DNA from: Homarus americanus
Taxonomy: Eukaryota; Arthropoda; Malacostraca; Decapoda; Nephropidae
Length of the DNA: 64,000 nucleotides
Assembly: GCF_018991925.1 (NCBI RefSeq)
Contig: NW_024722158.1
Coordinates: 682,057 to 746,056 of the forward strand
Direction of reading: 5' to 3'
Positions 36,231 to 47,795 of the stretch are shown in pieces. Position 1 is the stretch's first letter. Each line of letters starts with the position of its first letter. The notes under the pieces were generated by a model. The model made no database searches and was not told where the DNA came from. It saw only the letters and a list, made by a program, of their open reading frames with translations. Made by a program: the position numbers and the translations under genes.

Positions 36231-37687
36231 CAGGTTGTACCTCTCTACTCCGGCTACCTCGGGACCTGACCGGTGCCGGACCATGGAAATTCACCCTTTT
36301 CCTGGATAGATAGTGACTTGTGCTTTTGCTTGGAAGCACTAGCACCACTTTCTCTGCATCATGGTCTCATTGAAGACATATTGAAGGGTTAAATGTCGTA
36401 TAGTAGCTTCTCAAATTTTGCGAGTTTTTAATTCAACGTATTTTATTGGAACACACACACAAAAACAAATAAATAAAAATTTTGACGGCGGAAACTTGAA
36501 TTTCGACGGGTTTGAACGGCCCGCCAACGTGCAGACGACGTGCATAATCGTGTAAGCAGCGTCATTTCTCTTATGTACAAAGGATTCATTATTGCTTATT
36601 ACTGAATGTCTTTTTTATTGAATTAATGTTTATGTGTGCAAAATGAGCAATACAATTCATTAATAATACGTAGAATATTAAAACACACGAGGAAATGAGA
36701 CAGCTTTGTTTTCGTTGATTACAAAACCAGTGACTGACTGGTTCTACATATAAAACTGAAGGAAATAAGACCTTGGTTGTAGCTGTAGTAAAATTTATAT
36801 GGTTGTTTTAAGTAATGTTATTTAATGTTAATAAATGGAACAATAGAAGTAGCTGACGATAATGGTAAAGAAAAAGAGAGATCGCGTATGTAAGTGCGCA
36901 CACGTGAAAACATATCTTCATAAAAATATGAAAGCAACACTTATTTACTGTTCATATATATTTTAATTAATGTTTCTGAATTTGTTTTTATTGAATTAAT
37001 GTGTGTGTGTGTGCAAAATTAACAATACAATTTATTAATAATACGTGGAATATTAGAGGAGACGAGACGGCTGCCGGCATTGTTTATGTTAAAGCTTACA
37101 AAACCATTGACTGATTGGTTCTACATATAAAACTGAAGAAAATAAGACCCTCATTGTAGCTGTAGTAAAATTAATGTAAAAAAATTAATATGGTTGTTTG
37201 AAGTCCCTGTAATGTTATTTAATGCTAACCATTAATGGTAAAAAAAACAGTGAGACTGCACGTATGTAAGTGCGCACATGTGAAAACATATCGTCATTAC
37301 TCTAAGTGCGCACATGTGAAAACATATCGTCATTACTCTACATAAGAATATGAAAGCACACTTATTTACTGCTCATATATATTGAAGGGTTAAATGTTGT
37401 ACTCTGTATAGACAAGCAGAGAGAGAGAGCAGCCGAACTGCCGGATGTAAACAAACCTTAATTTCCTGCGGCTTTGTTGTTGTTGTTTTTTACGGGGATT
37501 AGCCCACCTGGGCAGAGGTCACTAACCCACATTGGGGCCTGGGGGCAAAAATTTAATACTCCTGTAATAATAATAATAATTCAGATAAGTAAAAAAAAAA
37601 AAAAACTACCTATTGGACAAACTAAAATCGTTCTGGACCACGAGAGTTTCCGGACCACAGAATGCTGGACTAGAGAGGTACAACCTG
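36231..37687 (-). mobile_element. Tigger-E copy E3 nested in D4
   Basis: Terminus CAGGTTGTACCTCTCTACTC at the left and inverted partner at 37671-37687. The left target base pair has become CA, the right is TA. Compared with D5 (ttccctgtactgcatata) the empty site is clear. It is inverted relative to E1 and E2 and keeps the SINE-like repeat at 37478-37585. A segment near 37230-37340 duplicates a roughly 35-bp stretch (aagtgcgcacatgtgaaaac). Confidence 0.85.
37478..37585 (+). repeat. SINE-like repeat in E3
   Basis: Poly(T)-like lead, core TACGGGGATTAGCCCACCTG and GGGCCTGGGGG, then a short (AAT)n tail. Orthologous in position to the one in E2. Confidence 0.65.
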
Positions 37688-38199
37688 TACTGCAATTATG
37701 TTAAATATGTGTTAAAATGACTAAAAAATTTAATATTAAACTTGGAAATTATTGAATAGTACAACCTTCTTGATATTTACTCCAATTTTAACAAATGTAA
37801 GCCCTAGAACCGATTACTGTATTGGCGGACTAATCTTCCAGCTGGTGAGCAAGCCAAAGCACGTCAAAACATTTTCGTAAGAATTTCGTTAACCGAATTT
37901 TTGTTCGTTAACTGAATTGAATTATTCTAATGGAAGGTAATTCATAAACCGAAATTTCGTTAACCGAGGGACCACTGTACTGTAAAAATAGTCAATAATG
38001 AAGAATGGATACAATGTGACTGAGCACTTACCTTTAATGTAGTCAGCTGAATGCACATGGGGCCCCATAATTTTTCTATTTACAGGTATACATGGAGACT
38101 ATATTAATTGGGTAAAGCAGAGGAGGAGACAGGGCTGGGTGGGTCATCAATGTCGCTTTCTTCAGACAGGTTTATGTACAGGGGAAACTAGCTGGTTGA

Positions 38200-40250
38200 A
38201 GGTATTGGATCATCTTGAGGGAGTGAAGAGGCAGCAGTGGTGGGGCGTGAGGAGACAGCAATGGGGGACTTCTTAAAATAGATGTCCAATTTAGACCACA
38301 GTTTGCTTTTTCTTTTCATTATAAATCTCCCTGTAGCAAGCAAGTGCATCTTGGATCATTCTGTCAACTTTGGCAAAACGCTCAACATTTTGATCCATTC
38401 CGTCAAACATTTGCATCCCCTTATTAATACAGTAGTAGCAAATGCCTCTGCCATTTGTTTCACTGAAAAATTTTTGGGGGTGCAGGTTCTTCTACATTTT
38501 GACTCTATTTTTCCTCTACATTTTTCTGTGCTTCCAGTTCGATAAGTTCCACATTACTTAGCTTTTCTGCTACTTTCAACCAACTGTCCAACATCTTCAT
38601 TATCAATTTCTAACTGCAGCTGTTTACCCAACTCCACTATCTTGTTACTAATCTCAGAAATTGCTTCATCTTCATTAAATCCTCTGAAACTGTTCACACA
38701 TCTTTCTCAGGACATTCTTCCATATTCCTTTCATGCACTGACCTGTAGCCTCATCCCATGCTGCAGCTATGTTCTTTGTACATTTCAAGATGTTGTAGTC
38801 CTTCCAAGACTCTGACCATTTTCTCACCTTCAGTAGCAGCAACAGCCTGAGCGAAGGTTGTACGTAAATACTGCTAGACCCCGACTTACAACGGGGTTAG
38901 GGACCCAAATCCAGGTCGTAAGTCCGACATAGATAAAAAAAAAAATTAAATAAAAAATCTACAATGAAATACAGTACAGTAAAAGTAATAAATAATAAGG
39001 AATGGTTACAGTGTGACTGAGCACTTACCTTTAATGTAGTCAGCTGAATGCACATGGGGCCCCCATAATTTTCTAATTATACATGGAGACTACATTAACT
39101 GGAAACGTTTTGGTATAGAAAATGCATGTCATATTTGAAAAAAAAAAAATGAAAAAAAAATGGTCACAACTGTGGTGGTCGTAAGTCCCGACGGTCGTAA
39201 GTCCAAGCAGTCGTTAGTCGGGGTCTAGCTATTAGCTTTAAAAGCTACAATAGCACCTTGATCCATGGGTTGGATGACAGAGGTAGTGTTAGGGGGAATG
39301 TAGACTACCTTAACATCAGTGTGCAGGTCGTCCAGGTGTGGTGGGTGTCCCAGAGCATTATCCAAAATTAACAAAATCTTGAATGCAATCCCTTGTTGCA
39401 GACAATACTCCTTGGCTCGTGGAGTGAAACAAGTCATGAACCAATCCTCAAACAGTACTAGGGTCATCCAGGCTTTCTTGTTACTTCTATCAAATACTGG
39501 CAGTGTGTGCTTGCTGACATGCTTAAAAGCCCTTGGGTTCTCTGAATGATAGATCATGAAGGGCTTTAGCTTGAAACCAGGAACATTCCCCCCCCCCCCA
39601 ACAGAAATGTAATTCTGTCCTTGAATGCCTTGAATCCCAGCATTGTTTTCACCTCTTTGTGGATGTATGTCCGCTCAGGCATGCGCTTCCATAATAATCC
39701 AGTTTCATCCACATTGAATATTTGCTCGGGCAAATAATTTCCCTCCACGATGACACAATCTAGCTCCTCCTTAAAAGCTTCGGCAGCACCAACGTCAGCA
39801 CTAGCTGTAGCGGTCCTTAAATCTGTTAAACCACCCATGACTTGCTGTGAAGGTTTGCTCGCACTCATCTCCTGCCTGCTCCTTCAGGCTTTCGAAAAGG
39901 CTTCTTGCCTTAGCCTGTTGGGTTAGAAGGCTTAAGGCATACACTCGTCTGTATCTGGTCTTCCATCCATATCACAAGTAATTTTTCCGTCTCATGAATG
40001 GGACCTTGTCTTTTCTTTGTTATTATAGTTCCCTTTATAGGTGCTGATCCTTTCACTACCTCACGAATACGTTCCTTGTCCTTCAAAATAGTAGATATGG
40101 GTCGAGTGCGAGAAGCCTAGGCCACGTGAAATGGTTGCTACAGTTTTTCCATTTTCATACTGCATTATTATCTTCATTTTCGTCTAAAAAGTAATTGATT
40201 GTCTCCTTTTCTTCTGAGCACCACCAACACTCTCACTTATACGCTTTAAT
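38200..40250 (-). pseudogene. Tigger-H transposase, decayed and interrupted
   Basis: Minus strand, N to C: CENP-B-type HTH (KMKIIMQYENGKTVATISRG, then STISTILKDKERIREVVKGS) at about 40010-40180; FNVDETGLLWKRMPERTYIH with the first catalytic Asp near 39690; a poly(C) tract with frameshift at 39590; KAWMTLVLFEDWFM; ILLILDNALGHPPHL with the second Asp near 39350; PPNTTSVIQPMDQGAIVAFK with the third Asp near 39255. The MITE G2 then interrupts, and the C-terminal part resumes below 38870 (TEGEKMVRVLE, MEECPEKDV, SNVELIELEAQKNVEE). Several frameshifts and stops, so inactive, but all three acidic residues are still readable. Confidence 0.85.
38871..39229. mobile_element. Tigger-G MITE copy G2 in the H2 transposase
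   Basis: Left end CTGCTAGACCCCGACTTACA, right end (reverse complement) GCTAGACCCCGACTAACGAC; TA at 38869-38870 and 39230-39231. The interior is like G1 (ACCTTTAATGTAGTCAGCTG, GCACATGGGGCCC). These internal words also occur in H2 at 38028-38070, so G looks like a short derivative of H. Confidence 0.85.
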
Positions 40251-40591
40251 CATTCTAAATTTTATTAGATACGAAAATAATGTCAGTACACAGCGCAATC
40301 AGTTACGGGATCAACGACAGCCAAACACCAACTAAGCACTCTACGGTGTGGGTGCTGTACACCACGAGGCGACCCAGCCCACGCGACGCTCTCGTACGGG
40401 ACGGAAACGTTTCGGTCTAGAAAATACGCACGTCATTTGAAAAAAATTTTGGTACCGACTGCGGCGGTCGTATGTGTGAGTGGTCGTACCGACCGAGGTA
40501 GGTCGTAAGTGCGGGTGGTCGTAGGTCGAGTAGGTCGTAAATCGAGGATTAGCCGTATAGGAAAACGTCGATAATTTTGGTAGCCGCAATA

Positions 40592-43500
40592 CAGTATTAC
40601 CCCGCCTAACGCGGTTTCACTTAACGCGTTTTTTCATATACGCGGTGCCTCGCCAGAGCTGAACTTTCACTTAACACGGATTTTTTCCACATATACGCGG
40701 TGAGTGTCCGGCTCCAGACGCTATTTTTAGATTTGCCCCACCCGCCACCCTGCCTGACTGCCTGTTTTAGCTCATAAAATTCATACAAATTGCCCGGTCA
40801 GAATATAATTTACATTGCTGGAATTCTTATAATTTGGTGATCATTTTGAATATAAACATCATATATTTTGCATTAGACATACAAATTTTAGACAAAAATT
40901 TTTCTCAGAGTAACTATGTTATCTTTTGTGCAAAATATATGACATTTATATTCAAAATATTCCTGGTCTTACAAGGAATCCAGCAATGTCAATTATATTA
41001 TCCTAACTTTAGTTTGAGGTATTATTTATTACAAAAAAGGTAAATATTCTGGTGTTCCCACACATCTGGTGGGACGGTTGGTGGGGGGTGGGGGGGAGGG
41101 AGGGACCGACCGACTATCTGTTACCCTGTGAAAATATTTTTTTTGTTTTATTAACTGAAGATATTTGTTTTAGCTCATAAAATTCATACAAATTACCCGG
41201 TCTGAATATAATTTACATTGCTGGAATTCTTATAATTTGATGATCATTTTGAATATAAACATCATATATTTTGCATTAGACATACAAATTTTAGATAAAA
41301 ATTTTTCTCAGAGTAACTAAGTTATCTTTTGTGCAAAATATATGACATTTATATTCAAAATATTCCTGGTCTTACAAGGAATCCAGCAATGTCAATTATA
41401 TTATCCTAACTTTAATCTGAGGTATTATTTAATACTAAATGTTAAAAACCCTGGAAGGGAGGATTGGTGGGGGGTGGGGGGGAGGGTTGGGACTGACCGC
41501 GCGGTTGGAAGAGGGGGGGAGGCAAGGTGGGGTACTTTGATTGACAGATAGTGTCGTGAAGATTATTTTTTTTTTTATTAACTGAAGATATTTGTTTTAG
41601 CTCATAAAATTCAAACAAATTACCCGGTCAGAATATAATTTACATTGCTGGAATTCTTATAATTTGGTGATCATTTTGAATATAAACATCATATATTTTG
41701 CATTAAACATACAAATTTTAGATAAAAAAATTTTTCTAGGTAACTATGTTATCTTTTGTGCAAAATATATGACATTTATATTCAAAATATTCCTGGTCTT
41801 ACAAGGAATCCAGCAATGTCAATTGTATTATCCTAACTTTAGTTTGAGGTATTATTTATTAAAATTTAGTGGTTTTCCTCAAAATTTCTTTTTGGGGTCA
41901 GTTTCATTGAATTACAGTCAGGTCTCACTTAACGCGGTCAATTGAACCCAGAGGGTCCTGCGTTAAGTGAAATCCGCGTTAAGTGAACAACAGAACATAT
42001 GGGATTAATTCCAATAGAAACCGGCCCGACCCCCAAACTCCACTTTTTGAAGGCACATACCTATGTTGTAGTAAAAATAACATCTTAATTTTATGATGGT
42101 ACATGCACACAATTAATACTTAAGAGAAATAGAGAAATACAGTCGCCAAGTTAATGTCCATTCAAATAATGGACTCGACTCCCTCCCTCTCACACTACAC
42201 AGCCGGCTAACAGATGGTCGGTCGGTCCCTCCCTCCCCCCCCCACCCCCCACCAACCGTCCCAAGGAGATGTGTGGGATAACCTCAAACTAAAGTTAGGA
42301 AAATATAATTGACATTGCTGGATTCCTTGTAAGACCAGGAATATTTTGAATATAAATGTCATATATTTTGCACAAAAGATAACATAGTTACCTAGAGAAA
42401 AATTTTATCTAAAATTTGTATGTTTAATGCAAAATATATGATGTTTATATTCAAAATGATCACCAAATTATAAGAATTCCAGCAATGTAAATTATATTCT
42501 GACCGGGTAATTTGTATGAATTTTATGAGCTAAAACAAATATCTTCAGTTAATAAAAAAAAAAATAATCTTCAGGACACTATCTGTCAATCAAAGTACCC
42601 CACCTTGCCTCCCCCCCTCTTCCAACCGCGCGGTCAGTCCCAACCCTCCCCCCCACCCCCCACCAATCCTCCCTTCAAGAGTTTTTAACATTTAGTATTA
42701 AATAATACCTCAGATTAAAGTTAGGATAATATAATTGACATTGCTGGATTCCTTGTAAGACCAGGAATATTTTGAATATAAATGTCATATATTTTGCACA
42801 AAAGATAACATAGTTACTCTGAGAAAAATTTTTATCTAAAATTTGTATGTCTAATGCAAAATATATGATGTTTATATTCAAAATGATCATCAAATTATAA
42901 GAATTCCAGCAATGTAAATTATATTCAGACCGGGTAATTTGTATGAATTTTATGAGCTAAAACAAATATCTTCAGTTAATAAAACAAAAAAAATATTTTC
43001 ACAGGGTAACAGATAGTCGGTCGGTCCCTCCCTCCCCCCCACCCCCCACCAACCGTCCCACCAGATGTGTGGGAACACCAGAATATTTACCTTTTTTGTA
43101 ATAAATAATACCTCAAACTAAAGTTAGGATAATATAATTGACATTGCTGGATTCCTTGTAAGACCAGGAATATTTTGAATATAAATGTCATATATTTTGC
43201 ACAAAAGATAACATAGTTACTCTGAGAAAAATTTTTGTCTAAAATTTGTATGTCTAATGCAAAATATATGATGTTTATATTCAAAATGATCACCAAATTA
43301 TAAGAATTCCAGCAATGTAAATTATATTCTGACCGGGCAATTTGTATGAATTTTATGAGCTAAAACAGGCAGTCAGGCAGGGTGGCGGGTGGGGCAAATC
43401 TAAAAATAGCGTCTGGAGCCGGACACTCACCGCGTATATGTGGAAAAAATCCGTGTTAAGTGAAAGTTCAGCTCTGGCGAGGCACCGCGTATATGATAAA

Positions 43501-43631
43501 ACGCGTTAAGTGAAACCGCGTTAGGCGGGGTAAAACTGTAATCCCATATGTTCTGTTGTTCACTTAACGCGGATTTCACTTAACACGGGACCCTCTGGGT
43601 TCTATTAACCGTGTTAAGTGGGGTACAACTG
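40592..43631 (-). mobile_element. Tigger-B outer copy of a B-in-B nest
   Basis: Left terminus CAGTATTACCCCGCCTAACG, right (reverse complement) CAGTTGTACCCCACTTAACA, with TA on both sides. Left part 40592-41912, right part 43541-43631; the gap is filled by an inverted B copy. The junction without it (gaatTAatcccatatg) matches B2 (ggaattaatcccatatg). Three foldback modules at about 40780-41030, 41185-41430 and 41610-41860 with G-rich spacers at 41081-41104 and 41465-41520. Confidence 0.85.
41915..43538 (+). mobile_element. Tigger-B inner copy, inverted inside the outer copy
   Basis: Termini CAGTCAGGTCTCACTTAACG and (reverse complement) CAGTTTTACCCCGCCTAACG; TA at 41913-41914 and 43539-43540. 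Foldback modules at about 42285-42530, 42710-42955 and 43115-43365 with C-rich spacers at 42225-42255, 42600-42670 and 43020-43060. Spacers and modules mirror those of the outer copy, so 40592-41865 and 42285-43538 form a palindrome with a loop of about 420 bp. Confidence 0.9.
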
Positions 43632-43633
43632 TA

Positions 43634-44410
43634 CTTAAAAAAGTTACATAAAGTCGCGATATATCACGACCCTACCGTAATATTAAAATTTCTTCCTCGT
43701 CGTCTTCCTCGGCACATTTTACCAACTGTTCCAATGATCTACTGTCAGTTTCTCTCTGTGCCCATCAGTCAGTTTTCCATGTTTTCTGTGACCTTGTCCA
43801 CATACCCTAGACCACTCGAGTGATATGCAACACTCACAATGTCATTGATATCCTTTTATTTGGACGGTAATCCTTGGAAGTGTTAACACACACAGGCCAC
43901 AGGGTTTGCCAACAAACATTCACTGTGTCTTATTTGGGCTCTTTCAATGTTTCATTGATGTTGGTGATGCAGTTTGCAATCTTGCACTCCTTCCAGCACT
44001 TGCTAACATCAAGGTCATGGTCTGCAGTTTCCACAATGTTGACAATATGGCCGGATTTGTTTTCAGGTATGTGCAGTGCTCTGAGGAAAAGATGCAATGA
44101 TAAGGTAATATTGTGCCCTGGGCTGAGACAGAGGCCACCTTACACGCTGTAGAGGAAGTCGGTGTATTTATTGATATAGGAAGTGCCTGTGTGTGCTTAC
44201 AGCAGCAGGTTACATGTTGAAGGGGAGAGGCAGTTTTAGTGGAAGAGTTACACTCGGCCTCACAAGAAACTGAGAGTGAGAAAGTGTTTAACATTAATAA
44301 CCTTTTATGCATAAAATTTTAACAGGATTTTCAAGGGTGGCAGTAAGACCCCTCTAAGTTGGATGGCCTTGAGCCCCATACTGTGTATGATACAGTAGTC
44401 CAATTTAGGG
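43634..44410 (-). pseudogene. Tigger transposase C-terminal fragment
   Basis: On the minus strand near 44100-43900 the frame reads ENKSGHIVNIVETADHDLDV then SKCWKECKIANCITNINETL and WQTLWPVCVN. This is the post-catalytic part of Tigger transposases (usual pattern: W....I.dai..i..sW.ev....l..cWkkLwP). Weak further similarity continues to about 43680. No termini were found, and stops occur between the blocks. 44110-44410 contains nothing further that I can assign. Confidence 0.65.
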
Positions 44411-44419
44411 AGGTCTTTA

Positions 44420-44520
44420 TTTTTTTTTTTTTTTTTACGGGATTAGCCCACCAGGGCACAGGTCAATGACCCATATCAGGGCCTGGGGGTGAAGATGAAA
44501 TAATAATAATAATAATAATG

Positions 44521-44570
<50 letters not shown>

Positions 44571-44571
44571 T
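44420..44571 (+). repeat. SINE-like repeat with long (AAT)n tail
   Basis: Poly(T) run, core ACGGGATTAGCCCACCAGGG ... GGGCCTGGGGG, then about 68 bases of AAT repeats. This copy is outside any E element, so the unit is mobile on its own. No tRNA-like box is evident; it may be the 3-prime tail of a LINE. Confidence 0.65.
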
Positions 44572-44605
44572 AATAAAAAATTGAAAAAAATGTTAAATAA
44601 AAATA

Positions 44606-45236
44606 CAGTATATGGTCTCGATTTATGTGGTCAATTGAACCCGTGGACGTCCGCGTAAACCGAGAAACGCGTAAACTAAATAACAGAACATATGGGATTA
44701 ATTGAAATAGAGACTGGGCCGACCCCCAAAACTCCACTTTTTCCGACAATACGTACCTTGTAGTAAAAATAACATCTTAATTTTATGATGGTATGCACAC
44801 ACAATTAATATTTAAGAGAAATACAGTTGCCGGTTAATGTCCGTTCAAATAATGGACTCAACTCTTCCCACGCTCGCTGGCTCCCTCCCTCCCAGAAAAA
44901 TGTTTGGGGAAGAGGACTGGGCTTTTAGGTTAATAATAAATAATACCTCAGACTATATTTAGGAGAATATAATTTACATTGCTGGATTCCTTGCAAGACA
45001 GCAAATAATTTGAATATAAACGTCATATATTTTGCACAAAAGATAAAATTTTTGCTCTCTCTAAAAAAATTCTTAAATTAGATATAAAATTTGTATGTCT
45101 AATGCAAATTTTAGCTTGTTTATATTCAAATTAATCACTATCTTATATAAATTCCAGCAATGTAAATTGTATTCTGGCCAGGTAATTTATATGAATTTTA
45201 TGAGCTAAAAACAAATATCTCAAGTAAATAAACTTC
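44606..45236. mobile_element. Tigger-C-like copy C3, right end missing
   Basis: Left end CAGTATATGGTCTCGATTTA followed by C-type subterminal sequence (AACGCGTAAAC, CATATGGGATTAATTGAAAT). One foldback unit at about 44935-45190. Breaks off near 45236 where Tigger-E sequence starts. Confidence 0.7.
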
Positions 45237-45663
45237 ACCAGACACAATACGTGTTATTAATGAATTATATTGTTCATTTTGCACACAAACATTAATTCAA
45301 TCAAAAAGACATTCAGTAATAAACAATAATGAATCTTTTGTACATAGAGAAATGACGCTGTTTACACAATTGTGCACGTCTGAACGTTGGTGGGCCGCTC
45401 AAACCCATCAAAATTTTAAATTGTGCAGTGGGTTTTTTTTGTGTCCAAATAAAAAACGTCGAATTAAAAACTCACGAAATTTGAGAACCTACTGTACAAC
45501 ATTTAACCCTTCAAATGTCTTCAAAGAGACCACGAAGCAGTGAAATTGGTGTGAGTGCTTCCAAGTGTATGCACAAGTCACTATCTATCCAGGAAAAGGG
45601 TGAATTTCCATGGTCCGGCACCAGTCAGGTCCTGAGGTTACCAGACTAGAGAGGTACAACCTG
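45237..45663 (+). mobile_element. Tigger-E copy E4, left part missing
   Basis: The right terminus is intact (reverse complement CAGGTTGTACCTCTCTAGTC), followed by TA. At 45515-45650 the transposase start is free of stops (MSSKRPRSSEIGVSASKCMH, then KSLSIQEKGEF) and reads out through the terminus; the rest of the gene is deleted. Confidence 0.8.
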
Positions 45664-45725
45664 TACTAATAATATTAAAGGACCATAAAAAAAAATTCAA
45701 TACGTAGTAATAAATGATATATGCA

Positions 45726-46253
45726 CAGGAAGTTCTCGCTTAACGTCGTCCCGTTTAACTTTGTTTCAGTACTACGTCGCTAAACTTTAGAGACCAAAAA
45801 TTTGTTTAACGTCCCGGTGATCCAATACTACGTCGTTTTGTGTCGTCACGGACTACATTTTACTGTGCATCACCCGCTCTCGTCTGGCAGCGCTACGCTC
45901 TCCTGGCTTGGCGCAGAGTCTCAGTGACTCACCCTCCTCCTCCACTCCCACCTTACTCCCCGCCATCCGCCTCCTCTGCTTCACTACCCATCACACACTC
46001 GCTCTACCACCTCCGCCCATCACTGAGTACCAATACAAACTTAGTACGTAGTTGTATATGTGTGCATTATTTTCTATAGAAATGGCAATATTTTTCTGTG
46101 TATGCAATGTATTTCATGGGGCAAAGGGAGGCTCAGGAACGGAACTTCCGTATTTCATCTATTTCTTATAGGGAAAATTGATCCACTTAACGTTGTTTCG
46201 TATAACGTCACATTTTTAGGAATGTAGCCCCGACGTTAATGGAGGACTTACTG
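45726..46253. mobile_element. Tigger-I MITE
   Basis: Left CAGGAAGTTCTCGCTTAACG, right (reverse complement) CAGTAAGTCCTCCATTAACG; the left target is CA, the right TA. Internal TACGTCG and TTTAACGTC words near both ends. 528 bp. The small frame inside (45840-46079) is Pro/Ser-rich and not convincing. Confidence 0.8.
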
Positions 46254-46283
46254 TATGTTGTGTTGCCAAAGTAAAAAAAAAAA

Positions 46284-46465
46284 TTGAGACCTTGCAATTG
46301 TGTGTAAATGAGGCAGAAAGTCAGATCAGCAACCTGGGACTTGGTCACAATTTTAATGATGCCATATGGCAGCAGGGTCTTCCATTAGACAACACATTAT
46401 GCTTCCAATATCTTCCCAGGGTGTAGTACCGCCTTGTTTGGTAGCTGCCTACTACCTGTACAAGG
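46284..46465 (+). repeat. Dispersed repeat R, copy 2
   Basis: Partner of 23310-23525, same orientation. Keeps the same open frame (CVNEAESQISNLGLGH, WQQGLPLDNTLCFQYLPR) and then a stop. Preceded by a poly(A) run (46270-46283), as retroposed or truncated repeats often are. Confidence 0.6.
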
Positions 46466-46599
46466 ATCTATTGAGTAATGAACCTATTATAGTACAGTGT
46501 TTTGAAGTAGGTATTTTATGATGAAGTAAGTTGTGAGTTAGAGATACTGTATGAGTAACATGCTTCACCATCACTACTGTATACTGTAGTGTACCAGTC

Positions 46600-47372
46600 T
46601 TCCCAGTGTTTCTTAGATCACACTGTATTAGCCTCCTTCACCACCTCATCATCCTAAATACAGTGTCCTCAGAGTAGACCATAGTTGCTTCGGGCCAAAT
46701 CTGGGCTGTAGGGAGGGTGGGTGAGTTATTAAAAAATAACAGTCATGATTAGACATGTGTGCAACATGGGGTTAGTGGACTGACTGGTACATTGTTGTGG
46801 AAGAGGAGCATTCTTTGTTGTTTCTTCCAGATAATAATGTGTAGTTCTTACTTTAGGTTAACACTGATAGTAAGTCACTGGTGATCTTTGTCTTATGTGG
46901 CAGGTAGTGAGTAGGTCAACAGAATCCCTTTAGCAACCTGATAGAAGGTTGACTTTTGAACTACTGGTCTCATCTCCCATTACCAGACAGGATAAAAAGT
47001 TGGCTGGATGGGCTACATACTGTATAGCTGAAGAAGCTGGTGACTTATATTCTCTGGTGTTGATCCTGAGTGTTGACGTCAGGGAACCCATTTTGCAGAG
47101 ACATTAAACATTCCCAAATATTCCTGGATGATGGTCATGATTTTCCTGTGTGAAATTCTTACCATCGTGCTTATATCATTGACTTTGGTACACATCATAC
47201 TCGAGCTCACAGCCCGGGATGCAGTTGCCTCAGTGTTGATTTCTGAAGGCTGTCTTGATTGGGGGTCCTCCTCAATTCTTTGGTCCACCTTGCTGAGGCA
47301 CATCCACTGTTCACTATCTGTTGCTGTGTAACTTTCTTTAATTGGGAATTTTATGCCACTCCTTTTAGCCAA
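46600..47372 (-). pseudogene. Mariner-like transposase, inactive
   Basis: On the minus strand: HTH region DISTMVRISHRKIMTIIQEY then LGMFNVSAKWVP (47085-47190); VMGDETSS at 46960-46984 with the first catalytic Asp; MLLFHNNV at 46787-46815, where the usual HDNA motif has Asn for the second catalytic Asp; HPPYSPDLARSNYG at 46680-46722 with the third Asp. This is the DD34D mariner pattern. Frameshifts separate the blocks. No inverted ends were found. Because one catalytic Asp is lost it could not cut DNA even if translated. Confidence 0.85.
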
Positions 47373-47666
47373 AATCTATAATAGTCTCAGACATCATACT
47401 TATAACTTTCACTCAAACAATAACTGTATAAAATTAACAGAAGCAAATTCCTAATCATTCAACTTTATATTACCAGAAAATTAGTTTATTAAATTATCCC
47501 TGAGTAGCAGAACCTTTTGAGATTCCTTCATATACGTAATGATGAATTCCATGACAATAGAGTGGTGTGTCACCTTGTATCTACAGTCTCATTTATCATA
47601 AACACGTTACTTGGGACAGGAACTAGCATGTTAGGTCATTTATTGTGTAGCTTAGGTAATTACAAC
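47373..47666. other. Unassigned intronic sequence
   Basis: Between the mariner remnant and G1. I see no pattern here. Confidence 0.35.
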
Positions 47667-47668
47667 TA

Positions 47669-47740
47669 CAGACAGACCCCGACTTACGACTGCTACGACT
47701 TACGACCGTCGGGACTTAAGACTGCCGCAGATTTTTTATT

Positions 47741-47795
<55 letters not shown>

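Larger units (their letters stand above)
35683..37977. mobile_element. Tigger-D copy D4 nested in H2
   Basis: Both termini read CAGTGGTCCCTCGGTTAACG; TA at 35681-35682 and 37978-37979. E3 is inserted at 36231-37687. Non-coding, about 840 bp without E3. Confidence 0.9.
35581..40555 (-). mobile_element. Tigger-H copy H2, near complete but decayed
   Basis: Left terminus CAGCTGCTCCCTGACTTACG, right (reverse complement) CGGCTAATCCTCGATTTACG, with TA on both sides. The right subterminal zone has repeated GGTCGTA words (40463-40545). It carries a whole but broken Tigger transposase on the minus strand (38200-40250), and was hit by D4 (35683-37977, itself holding E3) and G2 (38871-39229). Without insertions it is about 2.3 kb, the normal size for an autonomous Tigger. 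Confidence 0.85.
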
